Assembly (NCBI RefSeq): GCF_019249725.2
Contig: NZ_CP137559.1
Location: 3,413,001 to 3,477,000 of the forward strand
Origin: Segatella hominis
GTDB taxonomy: Bacteria; Bacteroidota; Bacteroidia; Bacteroidales; Bacteroidaceae
Length of the DNA stretch: 64,000 bases
Direction of reading: 5' to 3'
Each line of letters opens with the position of its first letter. Within the stretch, counting starts at the first letter, position 1. The position numbers were made by a program, and so were the translations under genes. The notes beneath the pieces were generated by a model, which had not been told where the DNA came from, did not search any database, and worked only from the letters and a program-made list of their open reading frames with translations. Positions 42,286-49,929 of this stretch are shown piece by piece.

Positions 42286-42388
42286 CGAAGAAAAAATGAA
42301 TACGCCAAAGACTTTTACTGGAAATTTTCGATAAGAAAAAAAAGAAGTGTATCGACTATTACAATACACTTCTTGTGATGGAATATTT

Positions 42389-43171
42389 TTATTTTTTACC
42401 TGCCAGCAAGCCGTTGATGACGGCAGAAGTGAAACCTCCTTGTTCCATGGTGTTGAGACCCTTGATGGTACAGCCGCCAGGAGTAGTAACCTTATCAATG
42501 GCAGCCTCTGGGTGTTCGCCTGTCTCTTGCAGTAATTCTACAGCACCCTTCACAGTCTGGAGTACAATCTTCTGTGCATCCTTAGCTTTGAAGCCCATCT
42601 CTACGCCGCCTTCCACATTGGCTCTTACATAGCGCATCGCATAAGCAATGGCACATGACATGGCTGTGGCTGCAGGGAAAAGGCGTTCTTCCATGATGAG
42701 GCTCTCGCCCAATTCATCAAATATATCTGTAATTTGCTTACTCTCTGTAGCAGATGCATCAATTGGAGTGATGAATGTCATCGACTGTTTGTAAGCGATA
42801 GCGATATTTGGCATTACCAGGAAGAATGTTGGGGTAGAACCGTCCTTGTCAAGCCATTCCTTGATATTGGCTGATGGAACACCGGCTGCAACTACTACGA
42901 GTTTCTGGCTTTTGTAGTCAAGTACATCCTTGATACCTTTCAAAGTTTTCTCCACGCACCAAGGCTTTACAACTACGCATACGATATCTGCGCCGTGACA
43001 AGCCAACTGGTTGTCGAGGGTTACGCTGGCTCCTTCGCTTGCGAAGTGATCCAATACTGGTTGGTTGTGGTCAGATACCGTAATATCTGAAGGAGTGAAG
43101 TTCTCACTCTTCAATAAGCCTTCTGCCATGGCACCGCCCATAGCACCAGCTCCGATAATTGTTATTTTCAT
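42389..43171 (-). CDS. proC: Pyrroline-5-carboxylate reductase
   Basis: A 260-residue NAD(P)H-dependent reductase for the last step of proline synthesis. Rossmann start MKITIIGAGAMGGAMAEGLL, a VKPW motif (about 77-80), VVVAAGVPS, FFLVMPNIAIAYKQSMTF (about 123-140) and the C-terminal VTTPGGCTIKGLNTMEQGG which is typical of ProC. The normal length and all family motifs are present. The start at 43171 is supported by the promoter at 43204-43211. In Bacteroides, as I recall, it lies directly after argD; here nearly 7 kb of accessory genes separate the two. Confidence 0.95.
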   Translation of the reverse strand: MKITIIGAGAMGGAMAEGLLKSENFTPSDITVSDHNQPVLDHFASEGASVTLDNQLACHGADIVCVVVKPWCVEKTLKGIKDVLDYKSQKLVVVAAGVPSANIKEWLDKDGSTPTFFLVMPNIAIAYKQSMTFITPIDASATESKQITDIFDELGESLIMEERLFPAATAMSCAIAYAMRYVRANVEGGVEMGFKAKDAQKIVLQTVKGAVELLQETGEHPEAAIDKVTTPGGCTIKGLNTMEQGGFTSAVINGLLAGKK

Positions 43172-43203
43172 TGTCTTCTTATAGTTAAAATGCAATTACG
43201 GTG

Positions 43204-43211
43204 CAAAGATA
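43204..43211 (-). promoter_or_regulatory. -7 promoter element of proC
   Basis: TATCTTTG on the minus strand (caaagata on plus), 33 bp before the ATG. Confidence 0.6.
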
Positions 43212-43230
43212 CGACTTTTATCAGAAAAAG

Positions 43231-43305
43231 AGTAGTTTATTGACGATTTTTTAAGAAAACACGCTGGTTTGCTGACGATTTTTTAAGAAATTCGCTAGTT
43301 TACTC
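43231..43305 (-). repeat. Tandem repeat of about 33 bp between proC and the receptor gene
   Basis: TGACGATTTTTTAAGAAA occurs twice (43241 and 43273), each after a GTTTATT or GTTTGCT lead; a third partial unit (GCTAGTTTACT) covers the receptor's stop codon TAG. Confidence 0.75.
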
Positions 43306-45370
43306 CCATTCTGGAAGTATCCACGTCCTTAGTATTCTTCTCCTTGTACTTGCCTATCTTGTAGATGATGGAGATGGAGGCTGATGCCCAATCTTGCTTG
43401 ATATTCATGTGATAATCTTGATTGCCTTGTACTGATTTTGTAGAGAATCCCTCGTTGAAGATATTGCTGCCTTTAATCACAATGCTCCATTTATCATTAT
43501 CGGAAGCCCACCTCAACATAGCATTCAGGAGAAAGACTGATTTGATGTCATAGAGTCCTTGAATGGCTTTCGACTGATAGAATGGGTTAAGTATGAAATG
43601 GATGTGATGGCTTCGGCTAAGCTGGGCGGATAGATTTCCGGCAAGAATGGCAGAGATATGTTTGCGATTGAAGGTCAAGTCAAAGAAATCGTTACTCTTG
43701 TCATGTCTGTAGATTCCTGTGACAGAAACATTTCCCTCCAGCCAATTGCCTATTCCGAAAGTCGTCGATGCTCTAATGCCCATAGTATGGTTATAGTCGA
43801 AATTGGTCTCCTTCATGATGACTGCCAGGTGGTCGGTAGTCTGATAAGGCAACTGCACAGAATAGTTGGGTTGGAACTCTGCAAATACCATCAATGTATG
43901 GCGACTTTTGATCGTCCACATCAAGTCGGTCTCGTATGTAGAGTAAGGCTTGAGATGAGGATTTCCCCATATCTCCATATAGGTAGAGGCATAGTAAATG
44001 CTGCTCATAGTTGACCAATAGCTAGGAAACTGTGAGCTGGAACTGAAGGATAAGTTGAGTATGTTGCCAGGATTGGCTTTCCACGATGCATTAAGTGTGG
44101 GATAAATATGCCATTTGTTCCATTGTGGAGAATGGTACTGCTCCGCTTCTACAGAGGCTTCCAAGCTGATTCGCTCGTTTATTTGTTTGCTAATGCCGCC
44201 ATAGAAACTCAAGATTCTTTCTTCGATATTCACCTGGCTGGTTGCATCTGGAATGTCTGCTCCATCCTTGTTGGTCGTGGCTTGGTAGCTTCTGTTGTTG
44301 CTGTTTTGGAATTTCATACCATACGACAGTTCCCAACCCTTCTTCAATGAGTGGGATTGATCGGCGGTGAAAAGCCATTTGTCTATTACCTGCTTGCTGT
44401 TTGTGTATAGAATACGTTCTTCGTCAAGTATTGTTCCTTCCAGATATTGCTGGCTGGGATTTTGGTAGTTGATATAGGATATGCCTATTTGTAGTCCAAA
44501 GGGCAGGTTGTAGCTGGCATCTACATTGTGCAGGTAGGTATGTTCATTGCCCTGTTGCTGGGATGTGCCTGTTCCCATCGTTTCATGATGAGGATGACTG
44601 CTGTCCCATTTTCCTGTATATGCCAGGGATAGCTGGTGGTTATCAGCAAATGCATAACTCAGTCCCAAGCGATAGTTGTGAGTCAATCCAAGGGTTTTCT
44701 GTGAGGTCTTGTCATGATACGCTACTCGTTTCCCTTGAAGGGGATGATTGGCATTGGTAGTAGTTTCACCGTATGATGTTCCATCTGTAAATGAATACAT
44801 GGCATCCAGTCCGAATTTTCCTTTTTGGAACAGCAGGTTGCCTTTGCCTTCCCCTTCTCCGTATTTGCTTTGGCTCCAGATGCTTTGTATTTGTCCTGAA
44901 AGCAGGTTCTTTCCTACATAGTCTTTGGTAATCAGGTTGATGACCATTCCACGAACATGTAAGCGTGCTGGCGCTGCCAGCATCACTTCGGCTTTGGCTA
45001 ATTGTGATGCGGGCATGGCTTTTAATCGCTCTGCCAGTTGTGCATAATTGAGCGTGGTTGGTTTGCCGTTGATGATGAGAGTCAGTTCCTTTCCTGCATA
45101 ATTGATGTTGCCGTTTAGTTCGTTTACTCCTGGTATTCGTGTAAGGGCATCATAAGCGTTGTCTGCCGGCATTTTCTCTATGAGCAGTGGTATGTTGTAA
45201 ACCAACTGTCCTCTTTCAGCCTTGACGATAGGACGTGTCGCCTTGACGAAAACCTCGGGCAGGTTTTGCATCATCATCTGGGTGGTAAGCGTGTCTTTTA
45301 CCTCTTCGTTTTGAGCGCAAAGGGGCTGGCTCAGCAATAATGCTGAACCTAAGATAAAATTTATTTTCAT
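43295..45370 (-). CDS. TonB-receptor-like outer-membrane beta-barrel protein
   Basis: A 691-residue outer-membrane protein with a signal peptide, a TonB-plug-like N-terminal domain (EVFVKATRPIVKAERGQLVY, DALTRIPGVNELNGN, TLIINGKPTTLN near 38-112) and a large barrel. It has no CarboxypepD_reg domain and no SusD partner. It resembles the family of outer-membrane beta-barrel proteins often linked with signalling or small-molecule uptake. It is the last gene of an operon with LytTR, TonB-C-domain and TPR genes, so TonB may energise it specifically. The ligand is unknown; no sugar-active enzyme lies nearby. Confidence 0.8.
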   Translation of the reverse strand: MKINFILGSALLLSQPLCAQNEEVKDTLTTQMMMQNLPEVFVKATRPIVKAERGQLVYNIPLLIEKMPADNAYDALTRIPGVNELNGNINYAGKELTLIINGKPTTLNYAQLAERLKAMPASQLAKAEVMLAAPARLHVRGMVINLITKDYVGKNLLSGQIQSIWSQSKYGEGEGKGNLLFQKGKFGLDAMYSFTDGTSYGETTTNANHPLQGKRVAYHDKTSQKTLGLTHNYRLGLSYAFADNHQLSLAYTGKWDSSHPHHETMGTGTSQQQGNEHTYLHNVDASYNLPFGLQIGISYINYQNPSQQYLEGTILDEERILYTNSKQVIDKWLFTADQSHSLKKGWELSYGMKFQNSNNRSYQATTNKDGADIPDATSQVNIEERILSFYGGISKQINERISLEASVEAEQYHSPQWNKWHIYPTLNASWKANPGNILNLSFSSSSQFPSYWSTMSSIYYASTYMEIWGNPHLKPYSTYETDLMWTIKSRHTLMVFAEFQPNYSVQLPYQTTDHLAVIMKETNFDYNHTMGIRASTTFGIGNWLEGNVSVTGIYRHDKSNDFFDLTFNRKHISAILAGNLSAQLSRSHHIHFILNPFYQSKAIQGLYDIKSVFLLNAMLRWASDNDKWSIVIKGSNIFNEGFSTKSVQGNQDYHMNIKQDWASASISIIYKIGKYKEKNTKDVDTSRMGVN

Positions 45371-45391
45371 GTATTTATGTGAGTTTGATGG

Positions 45392-46450
45392 TTATTGCTT
45401 GAGTTGCTCTTTGGCTTTGGATATGAGTTGTGCTGCCTCTTTTTTATCTTCCAGTTTGTTTGCATTTGCTAAGAACATCTGGAGATACAGTTTCGCTTTC
45501 AGCTTGTTCTTGGAAGCGATGAACATTTGGGTGGCATTGTAATAGTTGAGCGGGTCGTCTTCTTCATCGTAAAGGATGCTTAACTCAAAGTCACGTGCTG
45601 CGTCTGCATATCGGCTGTGTTGAAAATGTAAGTCGGCTAGCCATTTATAGGTTCGCAAAGCTCTGTCTTTTGGCAAGGAAACCTCTAACGACTGGTTGAA
45701 ATGAGCCATAGACAATGAATCCATGCAGAAGGATTTCTCTATCAAAGCCAAGTGGAAAAGGCAAGTGGCATTGTCGCTTTTGAACTGAACTGCTTTCTGG
45801 TAATGTTTCAGCGCCTTTTCATTGTCCGGCTGGTCCTCATAACAGAGACCAAGGATGAAGTTGGATTCGAAATTATCAAATCCTTGTGCTATCAGTTTAT
45901 CATACAAGGGTATAGCCTCATCGTATTTGAATTGCATGAATAGGGAATAGGCATATTCCTTGTTTACATATAAGTTCGTAGAATCACATTGAGAAATGTA
46001 ATTCTTCGTCACTTTTTCTGCTCTGTCTGGTTTGTTCACCCCATTGTAATGCACGGCAAGCGAAGCGATAATTTCACTGTCGTAAGGGAATAAGAATGCG
46101 ATGCGTTCCCCCCAGAGAGAAACCTTGTCATTGTTGTTCTGATTGAGATAAGCATAATAGTACATTCGCATGTCTTCGTGGTTGATGCTATCTGATGGAA
46201 TTTTGTCAAGGCAAGAAATGCAGGCGGTGTAGTTGCCTACTTTCCGATAGCAGGAAGCCAGTTTCCTGCGTGCTTCCAGGTGAGATGGATTCGTTTCCAA
46301 ATACTTTTGGTAGTATTGGGTTGCATGAAATACATCATATCTACTCAAACAGCTATCTCCTTGTTGAAGTAAATTAGCTGTGGTCTCGTTGGCCTTGCCA
46401 TTCATTGCCATACATAGCCATAATATAAGGATCAATCTAAACTGTTTCAT
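45392..46450 (-). CDS. Exported TPR-repeat protein
   Basis: A 352-residue protein with a signal peptide (MKQFRLILILWLCMAMNGKA) and at least six tetratricopeptide repeats, such as ATQYYQKYLETNPSHLEARR, YDEAIPLYDKLIAQGFDNFE and EKALKHYQKAVQFKSDNAT. It is periplasmic or membrane-attached, a scaffold for protein contacts. It lies 12 bp after the TonB-like gene and 21 bp before the receptor gene, so it should act in the same system, perhaps linking the TonB-like protein to the receptor (inference). Confidence 0.8.
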   Translation of the reverse strand: MKQFRLILILWLCMAMNGKANETTANLLQQGDSCLSRYDVFHATQYYQKYLETNPSHLEARRKLASCYRKVGNYTACISCLDKIPSDSINHEDMRMYYYAYLNQNNNDKVSLWGERIAFLFPYDSEIIASLAVHYNGVNKPDRAEKVTKNYISQCDSTNLYVNKEYAYSLFMQFKYDEAIPLYDKLIAQGFDNFESNFILGLCYEDQPDNEKALKHYQKAVQFKSDNATCLFHLALIEKSFCMDSLSMAHFNQSLEVSLPKDRALRTYKWLADLHFQHSRYADAARDFELSILYDEEDDPLNYYNATQMFIASKNKLKAKLYLQMFLANANKLEDKKEAAQLISKAKEQLKQ

Positions 46451-46462
46451 CGTTTTTGCTGA

Positions 46463-46984
46463 TTATTTCTTTCTTACTTCGGGAGTGAAAACGACAGGCA
46501 AGGTAAACTCCATGTTGACTTCTTCGCCATCGGAGAGTCGAGCAGGCTTCCAATGAGGGCTTCTCTTGAGAAGTTCAATCACAGTCTGCTCGTAGGCTTT
46601 TTCTTTGGGAGCTTCGAGAACTTTAAACAATCCCAATGTTCCATCCTTTTGCACGGTGAAGTTGATGACTACTCGTGCAGGCTTGTCTTCCAATCCTTTA
46701 GGATATTGGATGTTTGTCATCACCCATCTCAAGAAATCGTTGATGTCGCCATTGCCGTTGAAGATAGGCATCTGGCCACCTTCTGGCAAAACTGCTATCG
46801 TCTTTAATACATGAGGTTGTGATACGCTTTGCTGTTTGAACATAAGGACGATGGTTATACCTATTATTACTATCACGCAAGCGGCTATCCCAAATACCTT
46901 TTTATATATATGAGATTTTGTGTATCTTGTTTCCTGTGCTTTGCCCAGGAAATAAGTTTCTTCCTGATTGTCTTTTCCTTTCAT
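46463..46984 (-). CDS. TonB C-terminal-domain energy transducer
   Basis: A 173-residue protein with one membrane helix (about 32-52, IAACVIVIIGITIVLMF) and a C-terminal TonB domain (about 90-168): FLRWVMTNIQYPKGL, ARVVINFTVQKDGTLG, VIELLKRSPHWKPA. There is no long Pro-rich stretch, so the periplasmic linker is short. I chose the ATG at 46984, 5 bp after the stop of the LytTR gene; an earlier in-frame start at 47077 would overlap that gene. Because this TonB is encoded with one receptor, it may be dedicated to it. Confidence 0.85.
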   Translation of the reverse strand: MKGKDNQEETYFLGKAQETRYTKSHIYKKVFGIAACVIVIIGITIVLMFKQQSVSQPHVLKTIAVLPEGGQMPIFNGNGDINDFLRWVMTNIQYPKGLEDKPARVVINFTVQKDGTLGLFKVLEAPKEKAYEQTVIELLKRSPHWKPARLSDGEEVNMEFTLPVVFTPEVRKK

Positions 46985-46989
46985 ACCTT

Positions 46990-47358
46990 TTACGATTTTA
47001 TGGGGTTGTCTAAAAGTGCTTTTAATTGTTTGAGTGGTTCCTTGCTGACGTGCAGGGTGAATTTCTCGCGAAACCACTCGTTGTACAAGACTAGTTCTGA
47101 AGTGTTGAGGTTGATGCTGAAAATGTGCTGACTATTAATAATGTAGTTTCTGCCAACACGAGCGAAGAAGTGTGCCGTTTGGGCAAGTTGCTCTACTATT
47201 TTCTTCTCAAAGACCACAAGGTTGAACGAGAAGGTGTATTCATCACCGTTGGTGAGTCGAAGATTGCAATAGCTTCCTTCCGAACAGACGTATGCTATCT
47301 GTTCGGAAGCCACTCTGAGCAAGAAGTTGGCATTTGATATGATGAGAAATTCTTCCAT
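46990..47358 (-). CDS. Stand-alone LytTR DNA-binding regulator
   Basis: A 122-residue protein consisting only of a LytTR domain: VCSEGSYCNLRLTNGDEYTF, FARVGRNYIINSQHIFSI and a C-terminal FTLHVSKEPLKQLK. It has no receiver domain and no membrane helix; most relatives have a response-regulator receiver in front. It is the first gene of the operon and probably controls it; with no visible sensor, activity could depend on protein contacts or level. The promoter at 47375-47382 supports the start. Confidence 0.88.
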   Translation of the reverse strand: MEEFLIISNANFLLRVASEQIAYVCSEGSYCNLRLTNGDEYTFSFNLVVFEKKIVEQLAQTAHFFARVGRNYIINSQHIFSINLNTSELVLYNEWFREKFTLHVSKEPLKQLKALLDNPIKS

Positions 47359-47374
47359 ACTGATAAGTTTGGTG

Positions 47375-47382
47375 CAAAGATA
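47375..47382 (-). promoter_or_regulatory. -7 promoter element of the LytTR-TonB-TPR-receptor operon
   Basis: TATCTTTG on the minus strand, 17 bp before the LytTR ATG. Confidence 0.6.
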
Positions 47383-47411
47383 AGCATAATATTTAAAATG
47401 TATGGCTGGAT

Positions 47412-47453
47412 GTATCGTGTTTTTTGTGGACCTATGGCTTTGTTTTGTAAAAG
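47412..47453 (+). repeat. Imperfect ~40-bp direct repeat, left copy
   Basis: GTATCGTGTTTTTTGTGGAC and the following CTATGGCTTTGTTTTGT correspond to 49775-49814 with a few changes. The similarity reaches a little further upstream (AAAATGTATG). The copies bracket 47454-49774. Confidence 0.65.
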
Positions 47454-47619
47454 TACGTATTTAACCCATAAGATAAGAGAAAAACAAGTTTTATGTCAGA
47501 ATTTCATCCGTTTTTTATTCTTTTGTTCCCATTTTAGCGATATTTTTCGTATATTCGCATTCGCAATCGGGAAACCGACAACGCAAAAATCTAAAAATGA
47601 ATGCAAAAACAAATATCTT

Positions 47620-47934
47620 ATGGCAAAGATTATTGTAAGAAACCAAACGAAAAAACACTAACCAAAGATGGTGTTGATAACATCTGCATTACCGATATAG
47701 CAAGGCAGAAGAATCCCATTGAGCCCAAAGATGTGGTAAAGAATTGGTTGCGTTCCAAAAACACCTTGGAGTACTTAGGACTTTGAGAGCAGTTGAACAA
47801 CCCTAATTTTAAAGGGGGCGAATTCGACCCCCTTTTGAAAGAGGCGGACTCAAATGCTTTTACGATGAGTCCGACTCGATGGGTGGAACTAACCCATGCT
47901 GTAGTATTATTAAATTTTATCAACTATGAATAGT
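47620..47934 (+). pseudogene. KilA-N domain protein, frameshifted, with an internal stop and truncated
   Basis: The frame starts MAKIIVRNQTKK, shifts by one base in an A-run (about 47650), and then reads TLTKDGVDNICITDIARQKN, DVVKNWLRSKNTLEYLGL, a TGA at 47784-47786 where relatives have Trp, EQLNNPNFKGGEFDPLL, and SPTRWVELTHAV before it leaves the family pattern. KilA-N proteins are phage-derived DNA-binding proteins. Three separate lesions make this a clear pseudogene. It overlaps the start of the next gene. Confidence 0.8.
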
Positions 47935-48633
47935 AAGAATTTATACTTTACAATCTTCTCTTTAATCCTTTTAGGATTTATCTCTTCTTGTGCAGAGAAT
48001 AGTAATAAGTGTAGTCCTTCTTATGCAAGCAACATAGAACAACTTAATGAAAAGTTATATGATTCTTATGCAAATGTTGCAGTAAGGGAAAACAACACAA
48101 CATCTGATGACATAATAACACCAGAATATTTTGGAGGCTCATATGTCAAGGCAAATAAACTTATTGTCATGGTCAAAAATGGAAGTCCAAAAGGAATAGA
48201 AGATATAAAGAAAAGACTAGGCACAAATTCAAATGTGACATTTGTATCTTGTACTTATTCTCTTCAAGAATTAAAAGAATTAAACGCTAAATTGAAAGTA
48301 TCTTTTGCCAAGAAAGCTGCATTGCGAGACGAAATTGGGTGGGTTGCTGTTGGTATCAGACCTATTCAAAATAGAATTGTCGTATATTTGAATAATGCTT
48401 CTAATAAAAATATCTCTAAATTCAAGAATGAAATTTGCAATTCAGATAAAATAATTTTTGATCTGTTGGAAATAGAGCCAATTGAAATACAAAAAGATAC
48501 TGTTGCTATAGATAACGAAATTTCGGCTAATGTACGTGGAAAAGTCGCATTTAGGAAAATTATATGTTCTGCCAATATTTTATCCCAATCTGTAAGCCCA
48601 TCAGCTCACAGATTGGGATTATTCTTTAGATGA
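47926..48633 (+). CDS. Lipoprotein resembling a protease prodomain, 3' end runs through a terminator
   Basis: A 235-residue lipoprotein (FISSC, Cys near 22). The middle (about 60-140) reads ITPEYFGGSYVKANKLIVMV, VTFVSCTYSLQELKELNAKL, the pattern I know from prodomains of secreted trypsin- or alpha-lytic-like proteases (Y-P-x-Y-Y-G-G-x-Y ... V-x-Y-S-x-x-E-L). No protease domain follows. The last ~17 residues (LSQSVSPSAHRLGLFFR) are encoded by the terminator hairpin at 48584-48617, so the natural end was probably lost. It could be an orphan inhibitor-like protein or a truncated gene. Confidence 0.6.
   Translation: MNSKNLYFTIFSLILLGFISSCAENSNKCSPSYASNIEQLNEKLYDSYANVAVRENNTTSDDIITPEYFGGSYVKANKLIVMVKNGSPKGIEDIKKRLGTNSNVTFVSCTYSLQELKELNAKLKVSFAKKAALRDEIGWVAVGIRPIQNRIVVYLNNASNKNISKFKNEICNSDKIIFDLLEIEPIEIQKDTVAIDNEISANVRGKVAFRKIICSANILSQSVSPSAHRLGLFFR
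48584..48617. terminator. Bidirectional hairpin between convergent genes
   Basis: CCCAATCTGT and ACAGATTGGG are perfect 10-bp arms, with a T-rich end on each side. It overlaps the coding ends of both the lipoprotein and the PIN gene. Confidence 0.75.
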
Positions 48634-49034
48634 GCCAAGAAATCATCTAATCCAATAATGTCAAGTCCTGGAAAATCCTTCCACTTCAAGACATCATAAT
48701 GATGATCCTCTGTTACTATATACCTGGCACCAGCTGTTATAGCGCAGTCCACAAACTTATTGTCATCTGGATCTTTTTGGATTAGGTTAAAATCAAAATA
48801 GACATTGACAAACCTTGTATATGGACTACTTACGATTGCATCTATGATATACTTTGCTGTATCTTCATTTGTCAGAAAATTGAGAATTTCCTCGTATTCA
48901 TTCAGTATGGAAGTTGTAACACACAAGAGATTAGTACCGTCAAAGAAACTGTCCCAAATTTTACGATAAGGACTCCTTGACGATATACACTGTATGAGGC
49001 TATTAGTATCGAGTACTATTTTTTCCATACCCAT
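48606..49034 (-). CDS. PIN-domain toxin
   Basis: A 142-residue PIN-domain ribonuclease of the PIN_3-like toxin family. Acidic active-site residues: Asp in KIVLDTNSLI near 9, Glu in NEYEEI near 47, Asp in DPDDNKFVDCAI near 89-95 and a C-terminal TEDHHYD. It presumably cuts RNA when its antitoxin is lost. The start ATG overlaps the stop TAA of the upstream antitoxin gene (TAATG), which is typical of coupled translation. Length and motif set are intact, so it should be active, in contrast to the broken toxins at 6-6.7 kb. Confidence 0.88.
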   Translation of the reverse strand: MGMEKIVLDTNSLIQCISSRSPYRKIWDSFFDGTNLLCVTTSILNEYEEILNFLTNEDTAKYIIDAIVSSPYTRFVNVYFDFNLIQKDPDDNKFVDCAITAGARYIVTEDHHYDVLKWKDFPGLDIIGLDDFLAHLKNNPNL

Positions 49035-49258
49035 TATTTTTTCAACATGGCATGTAAATCCTGATGACGTAACTCATCCAATTTTGCTTGATTCAATACT
49101 CCTGAATCCCAAAGAGAATCTAAACATTCATCTGCTTTTTTACGAAAATAGTTTGCTAATACTGTCTTCACCTCCAAAAGTCTTGCTTCTGAACCATCAA
49201 AGGCAAACATTTTCAACAAATGCTGCTGCACAGGATTAAATATTGTTGTCTGTTCCAT
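49034..49258 (-). CDS. Antitoxin of the PIN pair
   Basis: A 74-residue protein, MEQTTIFNPVQQHLLKMF and then EARLLEVKTVLANYFRKKAD, with a C-terminal helix LNQAKLDELRHQDLHAM. This is the usual look of the short partner gene of PIN toxins in Bacteroidales. It lies directly upstream of and overlaps the toxin. The perfect palindrome at 49269-49284 sits between the promoter and the start codon, as expected for autorepression by the pair. Confidence 0.85.
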   Translation of the reverse strand: MEQTTIFNPVQQHLLKMFAFDGSEARLLEVKTVLANYFRKKADECLDSLWDSGVLNQAKLDELRHQDLHAMLKK

Positions 49259-49268
49259 AAGCTTCTCA

Positions 49269-49284
49269 TTTTAAACGTTTAAAA
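49269..49284. promoter_or_regulatory. Perfect 16-bp palindrome, likely toxin-antitoxin operator
   Basis: TTTTAAACGTTTAAAA reads the same on both strands and lies 14 bp downstream of the -7 element and 10 bp before the antitoxin ATG. Confidence 0.7.
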
Positions 49285-49297
49285 TGTTTTCAGGATA

Positions 49298-49305
49298 CAA
49301 AAATA
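49298..49305 (-). promoter_or_regulatory. -7 promoter element of the PIN toxin-antitoxin operon
   Basis: TATTTTTG on the minus strand, 39 bp before the antitoxin ATG. Confidence 0.6.
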
Positions 49306-49774
49306 CATTTTTCTTCTCACACCGCCAAACTTCTTGTTTTATTTTAACGTAAAACAAACGTAAATGTCATTTTTGCCATAACATGCAAAACGCATAGTAA
49401 GTGCACCATTTGGAAATTAAAGAAAAGAGAGGTGTAATCTTAAAATGGATTATGCCTCTCTTTATGAATCCCATTGGTACATATTTTCTTCTTTCGGAAG
49501 AAACATAGAACAATGATGAATTCACGTTGTTGTCTTGGTTTGATGACAAAAAAGCATAAAGTCCCTCATAAAAGTGTATGGATAGCCCGAAAAGTCCCTC
49601 ATAAAAATGTGATAAATTTTGCTATCACATTGTTTTTCAGTCTTTTGCAGCAAGAATACAATATATGGAAAGATTTATTATGTATGACCCTCTACATTAT
49701 GGATGAAGTACAGAAGTTGTATTGCGGACTTGCCTCGTCGGAAACATACATCTGATGCAAAAGTATGTTTTGGG
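49306..49774. other. Intergenic stretch with remnant-like sequence
   Basis: No gene that I can support. It contains two close copies of AAGTCCCTCATAAAA (near 49558 and 49590), about 30 bp apart, and several short frames without codon bias. It probably holds decayed gene pieces. Confidence 0.45.
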
Positions 49775-49814
49775 GTATCGTGTTTTTTGAACCTGTGGAT
49801 TCGTTTTGTGAAGA
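49775..49814 (+). repeat. Imperfect ~40-bp direct repeat, right copy
   Basis: GTATCGTGTTTTTTGAACCT and the following GTGGATTCGTTTTGTGAAG correspond to 47412-47453. Confidence 0.65.
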
Positions 49815-49929
49815 ATATGATAAGAAGAACAAGAGCGACAGCCAAAAATATATTCGACTGCCGCTCTCTTTCTTTTCTTTCTCTTTCTTTTATGGGTTGT
49901 GTTTTCTTTATATCCTTATCTCAACGGAT

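Noticed and set aside
47784..47786. TGA in the KilA-N frame as a recoded Trp or selenocysteine codon
   Set aside because: The same gene also has a frameshift and a truncation, other genes here use TGA as stop (proA, acyl-CoA ligase), and no selenocysteine element is visible.
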